From Neckera pumila (Eukaryota > Streptophyta > Bryopsida > Hypnales > Neckeraceae), in NCBI GenBank assembly GCA_963969595.1, contig OZ018413.1, positions 14,745,711-14,809,710 on the forward strand: a stretch of DNA of 64,000 nt, read 5' to 3'. A model generated the notes under the pieces. The model saw only the letters and a program-made list of their open reading frames with translations. It did no database searches and was not told where the DNA came from. Each line of letters opens with the position of its first letter. Position 1 is the stretch's first letter. Positions 1 through 12,418 of this stretch are shown piece after piece. Both the position numbers and the translations under genes were made by a program.

Positions 1-115
1 CCACAACAACAATTGGACTGGTCTGGGGACGCTTCCCTTTGTTTTTGCCTGGGGGCTTTTCACAATGACAATTGGAACAATTACCATCTCGGCAGCCAGG
101 TATGAAGTCCGAATC
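1..115 (-). CDS. Possible partial exon, Cys-rich, unrecognised
   Basis: Read on the minus strand, an open frame runs from a candidate splice acceptor (TTCAG before position 115) off the left edge of the window. It encodes a short Cys-rich stretch (C-x5-C-x2-C-x-C, in GCRDGNCSNCHCEK) followed by a basic KNKGKR run. I do not recognise the family. The plus strand is also open here and ends at a candidate donor (CAG/gtatga near position 99), so strand is not certain. Sequence left of the window would settle it. Confidence 0.3.
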
Positions 116-161
116 CTGAACAGACGATAAGTTACAGGCAGCAGTTCAGTCTCATCGACTA

Positions 162-558
162 AGGTGGAGGCACCAGTAGCCGATCATTTAAGCAATTTTG
201 GAGCAGATGGTGAGCAGTATGAGGCAGTCGAATTTTTTCCCATGTAGGAAGATAGGAAATATGGGGATTGGAAATTTTTCAGAATTTTTTTCCCAACTCT
301 CACCAGTAGCCAATGTCTAGAGTCATCCGATTCCAATCATTCAAGAACTACGATTCCAATCATTCAAAAATTACTCTCCCACTCGTTACTTTTTACTTTC
401 TTGCTCACTAGTTTGGAACATGTGTCATAACCTTATCAATCCCAACCTTGAAAAGGAACAAAAAAAAACATTTCAAACTTGAATTCCAGTCTAAGGTTGG
501 AAATAGCACACCCTACAGGTTGAGTACTGGACGTGGTTGACAATTGGTGCCTCTACTT
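162..558. mobile_element. TA-type MITE, 397 bp
   Basis: Terminal inverted repeats read AGGTGGAGGCACC at the left and AAGTAGAGGCACC (reverse complement) at the right, directly bordered by TA on both sides. The interior (about 185-290) closely matches the interior of the element at 44941-45359. The TA duplication points to a Tc1/mariner-like (Stowaway-type) origin. It has no coding capacity. Confidence 0.65.
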
Positions 559-1479
559 TACAATAGCTGTACAGTTTAAATGCCTTCGAAGGATGTAACC
601 AACTAAGCTGTATCTTAAGTGTAAGTGATTCTTGAGAATCCATGATCCCGCCCTTTCATTTTCACCTTGGACAATATCGTTTAGGTAACGTAACCTGCGT
701 GAACTGACTGCCAAAGTAAAGAACTTGGGACTCTTCAAAGCAAATCACTCAGAATGTTCAGCACATGGCGAAGACTCACTCTTCGCTCTTCAGAAGTAAT
801 TGAGGCAAGTAAACTACATGAGCTTGACAACCTGCTGCAAGATCTCCCTTGCATGAACAGTTCTTGATGCTATATGCTTCCTCCAGGATTCAACGCTCCC
901 CAACATTCTCCTGCATGGATAGGTAATTTCTGATGTGGACATTCAATGGCAAGTATCTCATTCTCTTTAGAATGGCTAAATTCAGTGAACTTGGTTTGGT
1001 GTCAGTTCACATAACACTATCAATCAGTTCAAGTGGACTGGTCACTTATCTTACAGAAAAAAAAAAGAGCCCCTTTTAGGAGATGTCACTAACCACATCA
1101 ATTAAAATTTCTCCCCATGCAAAGAATGTGAGGGTAGGATGTTCCATCTTTTGGTGAGTATTGCAGGAGATCTAATGGAGAAAAGCTGTACATAATTCAA
1201 TGTTTTTTTATTGGGGGGAAGAGACAGTGTCAATTAAAAGAGAAAAAAAGAAGGGAATCCTGACAGATCACTCTCTTTCTATCGTCACTAAAGCTACTGA
1301 AAACGAGAGAATGTGATTTCTATGGGCCATGCCGACGCAAATGGCATCACTCCAGGGAAGAGAACAAATTTGTTGAGTGCTGATGCACTCCCCTTAAAAG
1401 ACCTTCCTGTTGCAGGTGCACCAGAGTCTCCACAGAATGGCTGGCAGATCTCAAGATGTCGTATGCTCAAGATGTCCTA
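559..1479. other. No firm gene; short open stretch at 1319-1425
   Basis: Moderately AT-rich DNA. The stretch about 1319-1425 is open on both strands. The plus frame ends at a candidate donor (GTTGCAG/gtgcac), and the minus frame gives a readable product beginning ICQPFCGDSGAPATG. Neither matches a family I recognise, so I annotate no gene. Confidence 0.3.
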
Positions 1480-1671
1480 TGCGATACTGAATTGGTAAGC
1501 AGCAGGGGGATAAAGCCCATCAAGATTAACCCCTAAACGCCTCAATCTTTTCTGAATTTTGGCACATTTTTGCTCATACCTTTGTGCAGAAATATCATTG
1601 AGCGGAATTTCATGGATTAGGTCATTAAGGAAGGTTGTCTTTTCTAGATTCAAATAACCAAATATGACCAT
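1480..1671 (-). CDS. Possible exon, unrecognised
   Basis: A minus-strand frame encodes an Arg/Lys-rich, helix-like segment (SAQRYEQKCAKIQKRLRRLG, followed by VNLDGLYPPAAYQF). Its composition is more protein-like than that of neighbouring frames. It could end at a donor just after AAYQFS. I do not recognise the family. Together with the minus-strand frames at 1319-1450 and 1-115 it may form one minus-strand gene running off the left edge, but the joins are unproven. The string TTAACCCCTAAA also occurs here on the plus strand, so chance similarity to the TTAA transposon ends is possible. Confidence 0.25.
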
Positions 1672-1679
1672 GGAAATGT

Positions 1680-2610
1680 GGACAACACATACAATTATGT
1701 AATTAATTGCCTAATGATAGAGTGGCTCTGAGATGAACCTACTTTATGAATAAGTTAACTTGACTGTTAGCTTGAATGTGTCCTGCATTTGAGCCTGTTT
1801 CTGTTTAGGAGCACGATTTGCATCTCCAAACCAGGCAGAATGTCAACCATCAGTTATTTGCTGGTGGGTGCAGTAGCCACCGTACAGTTCAGTGGATAAA
1901 TGCCATTCTACCTTTCTAAAAGAGTGATTCTTCATAGAAAATGGCTCTTCAACTTCATCATGAGCTCAAACTCCTCAGATTCTGAAAATTGGACGAGTGG
2001 TGAAACCTCAAGTTGAGATCAAACTTCAGAGGGAGTCTGTTGAGAAGGATGGCATTCTCTGCATTGTATTATCACATTTGCAACCTTGATGCTGTTGAAG
2101 TTTAATTTTATTCTTACAAGTAAAGTTTTGTCAAGTCAAATCTCTATTCTACAGTAAACATCTATTTCTTGTTTTTCATGTTGAGGAAACTATTATAACT
2201 CCTAATTGAATGGGTACTATATATGTTTATGCAACAATTTCTAATTATCTAATTGAAAATGTCAAGGGCTATATATTTGTAGCATTCATTCTTTTCTAAG
2301 TTTGTTTTCATCCAATTTGGTGCCTCTAGGAAGGTGGTGAGGGACATTGTGCAATATGTATATGCGTTAATGCTATTTACCATTTTGAAACATGATGAGA
2401 GTAATAGAAGTTGGTGGTTGGAGAGACATTTCCTAGCCAATTTTCCTCAAATGATATTGATATTTTGAAGGTATATCTTCTAGGTATCATATGAAGACAA
2501 AGAGTAGTTGAAGCAAACGTTATTTTTTTATTTGGAGAATTCTAAATTCTCAAAAATGACAGCACGACATTTTTGAAAAATCAAAGGTCATAAAAATTCA
2601 TAAAAAATTC
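1680..2610. other. Intergenic, one weak plus-strand exon-like stretch
   Basis: Mostly AT-rich with many stops. A plus-strand stretch at about 1979-2093 is open after a possible acceptor (CCTCAG) and ends in TGA (product ILKIGRVVKPQVEIKLQ and onward). It has no family match and no partner exon, so I do not call it a gene. Confidence 0.25.
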
Positions 2611-2617
2611 TACCCCC

Positions 2618-2618
<1 letters not shown>

Positions 2619-2648
<30 letters not shown>
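2619..2648. repeat. 30-bp poly-C run followed by TATACA-rich microsatellite
   Basis: An unbroken run of 30 C, preceded by another short C run and followed at about 2649-2790 by a degenerate TATACA/CATATA repeat. Runs this long are prone to length error in sequencing and replication. Glycine-rich reading frames on the minus strand here are only the translation of the homopolymer. Confidence 0.9.
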
Positions 2649-3152
2649 TTGTATACACGTATATATACACATGAGTATACATGATACATATATGCATATA
2701 GATTTCCATACACTTGAATACATAAGTATATATGTGATACATGTATAGGTATAGACTTCTATACATATAGATGTAAGTATGGTTAAACATCCCATATCTT
2801 TTGTTGAATTTTGTCAATTATTGATTTCAATGTATCTTTTATGAAAAATTTGGAGAATTTTTCAAAAGTACATTTTCCAATATTGAAAATTACTGATTAC
2901 CTACATCTTAGTAATATGTGTCCGCCTTTAAATCTGGAAAATCAGCTTTGGATGGCACATGGGATGGTCTATTGAGCATATTAGTGGCTATGGGACTATG
3001 AGCTCAAATACGCCACCCCACAATTTTTGACTATTTTGATTTCAATCTTTGTACAAAAAAGTTCTTGGTTTGTACACGCAAGTGGGGAAAAATTGCTTTA
3101 TCACTATCATCAACTGATTCCATTATTTGCCCAATAGCACATGAATAATCTA

Positions 3153-3593
3153 AGGTAAAAGACCCCATTGTGGTCAGAATTAGGAATGTGCCTATATGCC
3201 ATTGCTGAAATTTTTCAAATTTTTTCCCACACAAAGATAAGTGTGAGAGACGGTGAGGGTATTTGAAATTATATTTTTTGGGCTAAGTATGAATTAGTTC
3301 TAAATTTTTGAAGTGATCAGCCCATAGGAGTCTGTAGGCTACTTCATGACCAACAAAATCTGAATTCAATATGGTCGTCTTCCTACCCAATGTAGTCACA
3401 ACATTTTCAAACATGGAAGACCTAAACAGTCAATTTTTACAAAGAATTTTACACTAAAAAGTTGAAAGTACCTATTGAGGTCACTAATTACTCTATAACC
3501 ACCATGTAAGGTATTGATTGTGGTCTAAAAATCCACAATGGGGTCATTAGGTGTCCATCATGGATCATTTGACGGCACTGGGGTCATTTACCT
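3153..3593. mobile_element. TA-type MITE, 441 bp
   Basis: The ends are inverted repeats: AGGTAAAAGACCCCA at the left and AGGTAAATGACCCCA at the right (reverse complement), with TA flanking both. The interior is about 90% the same, in the same orientation, as 44377-44816, which is 440 bp long and carries corresponding ends. Two copies with nearly the same length and the same borders establish the element limits. Confidence 0.8.
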
Positions 3594-3680
3594 TATATCC
3601 TACATCCAAATCTACTTTCTTTCTGACTAGCAGTTCAAACACCAAACATTGATGTCTCAAGTATGTTTGTATTTTTTATA

Positions 3681-4015
3681 AAGTAGGAGGTCCATAAATG
3701 GACCATCTAATGGCTAGAACTGAATTTGGGGGAGGTGAGACATCTTGAAATATTTTTCAATAAATTTTCCTTGAAAGGCAAGTGGAATTGACATCTAACC
3801 CAAGTCATTTCATATTTTTGGGAGCTTTGTGGAATTAGTTGTAAAATTTTGAAGTTGAAATGGCTTAGGGCTTAAAAATGGACCACCTCCTAAAATGTAC
3901 ATTGTTTGTATACTGCTAAAGGCTATGAAAAAGAAACATGTGTAAATAGTACACATTTAAGGAGGTGGTCCACTGGTCCCTTTTGGAGCCTGAGCTCTTT
4001 TAGAACCTCCTACCT
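3681..4015. mobile_element. TA-type MITE, 335 bp
   Basis: Inverted ends AAGTAGGAGGT / AGGTAGGAGGT, with TA flanking. The interior (about 3755-3960) is related to the sequence at 47690-47935. Its right TA overlaps the TTAA that starts the next element at 4015, so the two elements abut. Confidence 0.6.
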
Positions 4016-4929
4016 TAACCCCTAAAGGCCCAAGGCCTTTTTTTTGCCAAAAACACCCAAATCTGCCATTTTTATAGCAAAGAGTTAAAAATTTGAAAAA
4101 ACTTTTTTTTGCACATCTAAATATAGGAACTTACACCTAACTAGTATGAGAATGTGTGAAAAAAGTTTCAAAATTTTTGACCACATAAATTGCAAGATAT
4201 CTGCGTTTAAAGTGGAAAAAAAACACATTGTGGTACTAGATTTTATGACTTTGAACATTTTTAACTTAAATTTTTTGCACTACAGACCTTTGAGCTTTAA
4301 ATCTTTAAAGAAGAAAATTGAGTTGAGAATCTACAGAAAAAAAGAAATCCAAAAAACCTTAATTTTCATTACTAAAAAAATTATTAAGTAGAAGTAGGTA
4401 CAAGATAGAAGGAAAATTTAAAATATTAATATCTTTTATATGGAATCAAAAAGCACTAATTCCAATCGTGAGATTGTTCTAGCAAAAAAACTAAACCTTG
4501 TAGAACTTTATTTCTTGAAAAATTGTTAAAATGGCATTCAGAAATGAATCCAACAAGTTATTTTTTTCGAGAAAATGTTCTAAGTGCTCCAAAACAAGGT
4601 TGTCCATAATTTTCTCATAAAAAATCCAAATGAACTGAATCAAAGCTTTCCAGGTAGACAAAAATATAGTATATGAGTTAAAAAATAAATAAAAGATAAT
4701 AAATAAATTGCAAATTTTTTCTTGCTGCCCCTCATCCCCTGTTTTGAGCTTATTTGGGCATAAGTTTTTTTTTCCAAGCCCCCTTTGAAAAAAAAAATTA
4801 TTCCCACAAAGCTTAGTAGTTTTTCTATCTTTAAAATGTCTTGAAAAATCACGACAAAAATTTAGCTCGTAGATACCTGCCCGAGATCCCATTTGTCGTC
4901 CAACGGGGCAATGGGCTTTTAGGAGTCAA
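4015..4929 (+). mobile_element. TTAA-bordered transposon, copy A (915 bp)
   Basis: It starts TTAACCCCTAAAGGCCCAAG and ends GGGCTTTTAGGAGTCAA, the right border having decayed from TTAA to TCAA. Landmarks shared with copies B-E occur in the same order: GCCATTT near the left end, AAGTAGAAGTAGGT in the middle, and CTGCCC then GGGGCAATGGG near the right end. The frames inside are short and not conserved, so this is a non-autonomous element. Orientation follows the left end as written. Confidence 0.75.
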
Positions 4930-5300
4930 GCATTTGACAAAATTGACTTTCAAATCCTTTGATTGTTCCCAAGACATATATATCTAAACATATGTAAACT
5001 AACTTCATCTAAAATCGTGATAATAATCATTTAAAAATTGATTCTCATTAATAAACTGTTAAAGTTTCTAGCGGACCTTGTTGGTTGACAAAATGAAATT
5101 CTAGATTTTCAATGTGCAAGCTTGGAATGTTGTATGAATAGAACATGAATAATATATGCATTTTTAAAATGCCAAAAATAATTACACACAAAATTGATCC
5201 TATACATTCATGAATAAAGGGTGTATATTGGTATTTTAGACAAAAACATGTTGCTATTGCCTATTGGTTTAGAAATGGGTTGCAATTGGGATTGGATATC

Positions 5301-6215
5301 TTAACCCCTAAAGGCCCAAGGCATTTTTTGGCTCCAAAAACCACTAAAAATTGTCACTTCTGCTGCAAGCACTCAAGAAATTAAAAAAAACTTTTTTTTT
5401 AGAATCTAGCCATAGGGTCTTGTACTTCACTTGTCTTAGATTATGTGGTAAAAATTTAATGAAGTTTGACTATACGGATTGGGAGATATTAGCATTTGAA
5501 GTTGGAAAAAGAAATTTTTTTGAACTATGGCCTGCAATTTCAGATGACTTTGACAGCCATTTGTAGTTTTTTTTTGCACTACACATCTTTAGATTAAATT
5601 TTTTGATGTTGAACATTTGAGTAGAGAATTAACGAAAAAAAATTTCAGAATGTCAAAATTTGATTTTCACATATAATAAAATTATTAAGTAGAAGTAGGT
5701 CCAAAATTGAATGAAACACTAAATCATTAATAGCTCTTAGGTGGAATTGAAACACCATAATCCCAACGGTGGGATTTATTTTGCAAACTAACTTAACCTT
5801 TTCAAAAAAAAAGAGTTTGAAAAAATTTGAAAACTACATTCAAAAATGATTCTATAAGTTGTTTTTTGAAGAGGATGTTAGATTGCCCGAAAAACAAGAT
5901 TGTCTATAACTTTCTCATTTTGAGTCCAAATAGAATAAATCAAAGCTTCAAATGTAGACAAAAACATGATCTTTGAGAGAAAAAAAAAATTTAAATGTAC
6001 AGTTTTATTTTTCTACCCAGCAAGTTGCTTTTTTGACTTCGGGTGGCATAACTTTTGCCCTAGCATCGATTGAAAAAAAATTATATTTTATAAAGTTAAT
6101 GTGATTTTCTATCTTCATAAAAAGTTTCAAAAAACCATGCCAAAATTTCAAGTCATACGAGCCTGCCCAAAATCCCAAGTGTCCTCCAAAGGGACTGTGG
6201 GCCTTTAGGGATTAA
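5301..6215 (+). mobile_element. TTAA-bordered transposon, copy B (915 bp)
   Basis: Intact TTAA at both borders, left end TTAACCCCTAAAGGCCCAAG, right end GGGCCTTTAGGGATTAA. It has the same length and orientation as copy A, from which it lies 371 bp away, and the same internal landmarks (TAGGGTCTTGTACTTCAC, AAGTAGAAGTAGGT, CATAACTTTTGCCC). Confidence 0.8.
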
Positions 6216-6677
6216 TATGTGTCTAAAGTGAAATCAAGTTGTGAATGTATTTATTTGTCAAGAGTGATGTGATATTTGTGACTATGAACAAATTGAGGTA
6301 AATATTATACATCTATAAAGATTTATGGAAACATATAAAAGATCTCAAAAGGGGTTCATGTACTAAAGAGTTATAGGAAATGTCTTAGTTATTCTTTGAG
6401 AGGAACAAAGTGATCCCATTGATATAAAGTATGCAAAAAAACTCCACTTTCTTCCCTTTCTATTACTATCTCTTGTAGTAGGAAACATCTTATCCTTGTT
6501 ATAGATAGGATATCCCCCCTTAGTGTGCAATTGTGCATGTACCATAAGAAGTCAAGGAATTTAAGAAGAATTGCACCTATTCCAAAACTTTCATCCTTGA
6601 TTACAGCTATGATGAATGTTTCCAAACTCTTGTGTCTTATTTGCAACAGTCATGAAGGAGCATCAAGGACTAACCCT

Positions 6678-8780
6678 TTAATCCCTAATGACCAAAGGAG
6701 GGGGGAATATTTTCAAAATAGGCCAAAGTTATAAAAAACTTGAGCAATTTGTTTTCTCATTTTTTCTTGAGATTAGATAGAATGTAACCTTAGGATCTTA
6801 TAGTTCACATTGAAAGTGAGCACCTCAAAAAATTTCAAATTATTTGACATCTCAATTTAGAAGATATTTAAGTTTGAAGTTTTATTTGGGTCAATGGAAA
6901 CATAAGGCATCGCACTTTGAAGGAACATATCTAAGTGAGAATATTTCAAAATAATGATGTTTTGTATTGGCTTAATGAAAGGCAAGAGAGTTGAGAACGC
7001 TCATCTAAGATTTCACAACATTTTGGTCATTTTGCAATTTTGGGTGGAGCTTGCAATTCATGATGGTCACTGAAATGAAAATAGTATTTGTAAAAAAAGG
7101 AAGATTGGGCACACTTGTCTTCTCCTTGAAATCCTTAGATGTGCCCTTTTTGAGGTGGACAACAATAGCATTGATTGACTGGCCTTTTAGTCCGTGCCCA
7201 TGCAAACTGAAACTCTATAAATGAGCCATAAACTACACTATACCACTCAATTTTAAAAAATTCCAAAAGGCAAAGTTTTAACTTGGAATTTGATGAAACT
7301 ACTGCCATATGATTTACAATGTAATTGGTGTATTTCCTAAAAATAATCATCCCTACATGAAACATCTTCAAATATGGTGGTGGTGGTAGTAGTAGTAGTA
7401 GGGCAAGGTTGGCAAAAATAGTTACTACCTTCGTCCCAAAATGATCTTCTTGTTGGGCAAAATGTTTTGGATTAAGGTTGACAATAACATTTTAAAAAAC
7501 CTATTTTGCACTATAAATAGGATTTGGTGCATTCCTAGCATTTTGGAAACTTTGAGTTTTGGAGTCTTTTTCAAAGTGTAGTTTGAAAATATTGAAAAGT
7601 AGAATTTTTTGGGCATTTTCAAGGAGCATCACTGGTCAATATATTGATGAATGTGAGACGTCATTTTGTAGGCATTTAGTATATGCCCAAAACCATGTGT
7701 AGCCCTTTGTTCTGCCTCCCAAAGCTTCATTTCCTTCAATTGGGGACTATTCAAAGGGATAAAAAAAATAAGAATGAACATTGTTGATTGACCCTTTTAG
7801 TCATTTCATTTGTCTTTTGATTGATGGTTGCATAAATGGAGGGGGAACTACTACTTAGAATTGTCTTGTTGGTCCCAAATAGCAATCAAAAACCAAATCC
7901 GACCAATTCGCAACATCACAAAATGCAACAAGGTCATTTTGGGACAAAAAATTAAGGCCATTAGGAAGATCATTTTAGGAAAGAGGGGAGTATTTTAAAG
8001 AAAGCCAAAAGTAAAATAAAATGAATAAGAAAAATTTCCAAAATTAGCCAAAATTAAATGACCAAGTTGTTGACAAAAAAAATGTTTAGTATTAGGTGGA
8101 AAGTCCAAAGTCCAGTACAATCTTGGATATTCCATATTGTTGGTACCAATCTATCATTTGATCATCTACCATCAAAAAAAAAATTTATAGCAAAATGAAG
8201 TAATTATTGTTAATTCATTGACCTTTTGTAAAAATAAAAGGTAGAAAGATTGTTTTTATAATGAAATTCATTTTCCGTCATGAATCCTCAAAGGGTATGA
8301 TACTTTGAAAATAAGAGCTTGATTGCTAATTGTTAAATAAACATCCTCACTAAATTTTGTCCATAAATTTTATTGGAGGCTTGAAATCTCAAATGGATTT
8401 TTTGAGATGAAAGTTAGCTTGGTTTTGTACATTAATTTAGTTCAAAGATTTTGAAAAATTTAATCTACATTGCCTAAATGAGGTTGAAATTCTACTTTGA
8501 ACACAATTCATGCTTTTGACTAACTATGAGCGGTTGAGCTCCCACTAATCCTAATTTACATATCCCACATAGGTTGTGAGTTAGCTCCTACCACCCCCAC
8601 CCCCACCCTCCCCCCTTTCCAAGCTCCAAACTGTTTGGGGCATAATTTATTTTCAGGCACCAATTGAAAAAAAATTTAAATTACCATCCATCTAATCAAT
8701 TTTCTATTTTAGAAAAAAAATTTAAAAAATTAGGACAAAACTTTACCCGTGGGTACAATGGTTCTTTAGAAGTTAAGAAC
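6678..8780 (+). mobile_element. Candidate enlarged or composite TTAA element
   Basis: The left border TTAATCCCTAATGACCAAAG is followed by family landmarks (TAGGATCTTATAGTTCAC near 6790). The family right end appears at about 8630-8780, with the TTTAGAAGTTAA border. The 2.1-kb span is about twice the usual size, so the interior probably holds other insertions, or two broken copies were joined. A (GGT)n(AGT)n microsatellite lies at 7375-7402 inside it. Confidence 0.4.
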
Positions 8781-8935
8781 CTCTCACGGAACCTCTTCAT
8801 GTCCATTCCATACTTATTAAAGAGGATCGGTTTGAAGAGGCCAATTGCCTTTAAAGCAAACTACCTTTTTCATACAAACGACCACAATTATGTGAACTTT
8901 GACTTGGATTATAGAATCTTACATTAACCAAAATT

Positions 8936-9018
8936 CAGACTTTTTTTTTCTTTGCTATAGAAATGGCAGTTTTGAATATTTTTTGGCAGAAAAAAGGCTT
9001 TGGTCCTTTAGGGGTTAA
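8936..9018 (-). mobile_element. TTAA element fragment, left end, reversed
   Basis: This is the reverse complement of the first about 80 bases of the A-type copies. GCTATAGAAATGGCAG lies inside and the border is TTTAGGGGTTAA at 9007-9018. The rest of the element is missing or unrecognisable. Confidence 0.55.
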
Positions 9019-10020
9019 GTGGACCTCATTAATCAGTGATTGAATTGAGGTAAGTCTATTAATTATTGAAAGAGCCAATCATTTGTCTTAGTTTCCTCCT
9101 AAGTCTTTACAACTTATTGGCGAGTAGATTTTGAAAGACCTACAGTCATAAATAGATGGCTATACCTTAAATCTTAATCCCTGAAGGACCAGCATGTATT
9201 TTGGGGCATAATAGAAATTTTGGGCAGGTACCCGTGATTAGAGGTTTAAAAATTTTGGACTGAAATTTTAATAGAACTTGAGGATGAGGAATATCTTTCA
9301 TGTGCGTTAAATTTCATGACATTTGGAAATACGAGTCAAAATTTATGGCCTAAAATGTTACATTTTTCACCAGGCGGGCAATTTGGGCAATTCTAAAAAA
9401 AATAGTTTTTTCCAAAATAAAAATTTGAAATTGGTTTTCTACAATTATATATACATGGATAGGTTTGAATCATTCCATTCCAATCATTGAGTCAAAAGTT
9501 ATGAGGTTTTTTAGTTTGCGGGCAGTTATAGATTTTCAATTATAAAAAGAACTTTGTAATTGTTTATTTGACTCAGCTTTCAATATTTTTGGAAAAAATA
9601 AAATCTTAGGATGTATATTGATTATTACAACATTTCAATTGTTGGGATTGTGTGGCGCTAAATTACCCACCCTTGGTAATGGAGCAAACACATCCCGGTT
9701 CTAGCCTTTTATCCACTTTTAATTTAAGAGGGTGTTGCGCGCGGCCCATTGTGCCTTCTAAGCAATGGAACTTGCTAATGTTTCCTAGTTTCGTGGATGG
9801 TAGTAGTTGTAGCTATGATCAATTGTGCAAGTGTCTACTAACCAATTGCTAATCCAAGAAGACAACCTGGGTAAATAAAGGGCCAAAAACAGCCTATTTG
9901 AAAGCTCCTTCTATCCTATGTCCCTTCCATGGTGCCTTCACTTGTGATTTCCCATTTGTTGACTGCTGTCCCAATTGGTTGGTAATTTTAACCTTCTACA
10001 TAAACTTCTATGTTTGATCC

Positions 10021-10660
10021 TTGGATTCGTTCTAATATTCTACCTCGATGTTAGATTTTTTACTTTTACTTTCATTTTACTTCAAGGTTTTGACTTTTAA
10101 CTTCAAAAATTTAATTCAAAATTTTTACTCTACTTTCTACCTTCAAAATGCTACTCTAAATTCTACCTTCTAAGTTTTAACCCCTAGGTATTACTCTAGA
10201 TTTTTGACTCCTAAGTTACCTCTATGTTTTTACTTCTAAAATTACTTCTAATTTTTTAACCCCCTAAATGTTCTTCCAAGTTTTGAATCCTAAATTACTT
10301 TAAAATTTTAATTCATAAATCCTATCTTATAAATGTTACTTCTAACCTTTTTTAACCTCTAATTTTTACTTCTATATTTGTGCTTCCTAAATCTAATTCT
10401 AGATTTTAACCTCTAAACTAAACTCCCACGATTTAGGTCCTAATTCACACTTAATTTTCACCTCTAAGTTAAACTTCCAAATTAACCTTCTAATTCTAAT
10501 TCTAAATCCTGATCCCTAATTTAATTGCCCTGAATCAGCTTTAATTGGACTTTCTTAACTCTTTATTTTTTCCTAATTTCCACTTTCCAAACCTAACTCT
10601 AGATTGTTGATTCCTAAATTATTGCTAATTCCTATTTTTATCCCTAGTTCTAAGTTGTTC
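10021..10660. repeat. Degenerate CTAATTTTAACC-type low-complexity tract
   Basis: About 640 bases consisting almost only of variants of CTTCTAA, TTTTTAAC, CCTAATT and similar blocks, with the plus strand rich in C and T. No fixed period is visible. It lies inside the LTR-like insertion. Confidence 0.6.
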
Positions 10661-11916
10661 TATCGTTCTCTAACACAAAGTTTACTAAAAATTTTTCCTT
10701 TTGAACCGCTTGACTTAATTTAGCACGGTCGATCCAAAGCCAAATTTTTTAGTATAATATGTTTTCAGAAACCCCTAATTCTAATCTATGAACTTTTGAA
10801 TCTAAACCTCTAATTCTTGCTAATCTTTGCTAAATATCTTGGATTGAAGCCTAATTGAGAGAATCAGAGACTAATTAGGAAAGAATACCAAAGATTAGTT
10901 CAATGGCTTACCTCATCACTGCCGGTGTTGGAGATGACGTCGTCCACGTGCTCATACGTATCCCTGTCCATGATGATTTGTTGGTTTATTCCTCCCAAAG
11001 CTCACTACTTAATTTTCAAAAGAAATGTTACACCTTAACTTCCTTCTTTTTCTTTCTCTCCCTTCCTTCTACTCTGGTACTATTGCACCAACCTTTTTGA
11101 TGGTGGTCTTACAAGGCTAGTCCAAATGCAAAGAAGTTCAATGTCTCTCCTACCTTCTTACGCCTTTCTTGCTTTGCATCATTCCTATCCTCCTCTTAAC
11201 AATCGCAATGAGTTTTTGAGATTTCCCTCCTAGCCTACCTAATCCCTAGCCTAGGTCACTATTTATCGTCTCTCTCCTTTTGTTCCCTACTTCATCTCTT
11301 CCTCTACTAAATTCCCTCCATTGTTTTGTATTCACGTGTGGGTGTGAGAGTGGAGCGTGTGTGTGCAGGTGTGATGTAGAGGCACTGGTTCCCTTCCCTT
11401 TATTTTTATTCTGTAGTTGCAGGTGGACTTTGAGACTCTAAATTCCTAACTGGGTTATGCTAGACTTCTATCTTTGGGTTCCTAACTAGCTTTGTAACTG
11501 GGCTTTCTACTCTAAGTTTTCTAACTAGACCCTAACTGGAGTTCTTTTCTTCTCTAATCTTGTGTTTCCTAGACTAGCTCCTAACTGAGCAAAACTAGAA
11601 AAAAAAAGGAAAGTGGAACCCCATAGGGTATCGTCCCTTGGTGATCTGGTTTTTTAGCCAGGAGATAGTGATTAGTAGCAAATTGGAACAAGAGATCATT
11701 GAGCTGCTGGCCCAAATGGGCTGTTGGCCCGAATTGGGCTGCCGGCCCACTGTTGGTTGCCGGCTGTCGGCTACTAGCTACTGGCCTTCTGCTAGTGGCT
11801 AGGGCTGGCTGCTGGCTGCTGGTCTCCAAAATTTCTCAAAACATATACACCTTGGGTTTCCTCAGGGGAACCCACTTATACAAAACTTAAATTGGACTTT
11901 TAGAGAGTTAGGGCCA

Positions 11917-12418
11917 GGTTCAAAGCTTTGCCGTCTTGGGGGTTAGGCCTAAAAATTCTTGTATACAAAACCAACTCCCCAAGTCACATGCTATCTTTCC
12001 CACACTAGGACTCTAGATCTTGGAAGCTAAACTTTAGACTTTTCCAAGGATATCTTGGAAACTAAACTTTGGGGCTAGGTACTAGAGAGGTTTGAAGCTT
12101 CGCCGTCAAGTTGGTTTTAACACCAACTCTAGGACTTTGTGGCACTCCGGGGGTTCAAAGCTCCGCCGCCTAAACTTTTAACACACACTTTAGGACTTTG
12201 ACCTTATTACTAGTTCAAAGCTTTGCCGTATCCAAGGAGGGTCTACACCATGAGAGAAACTTTAGAAGAGGAAAAGAAACAAGACTTTTAAAGGAAAACA
12301 CACATAGGGTCAAAGCTTCGCCGTCCCGGAGGGGGGTCCACTCAACAAGGAGAATGTTAGAAGAAGGTTTGAGATAACTTAGAAAACATACACAAAGGAA
12401 GTTCAAAGCTTCATCGCC
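11917..12418. repeat. Cluster of six GTTCAAAGCTTCGCCGTC motifs
   Basis: Variants of this 18-mer start near 11917, 12089, 12152, 12213, 12308 and 12401, and a weaker one lies near 13235. The last two strong copies are followed by GGGGGGTCCACTCAACAAG about 10-15 bases later, giving a 94-bp repeat unit. This suggests a decayed tandem array inside the LTR-like element. Confidence 0.7.

Noticed and set aside
2581..2817. Minus-strand frames with a glycine run
   Set aside because: The glycine run is only the poly-C tract read in reverse. The rest is TATACA microsatellite.
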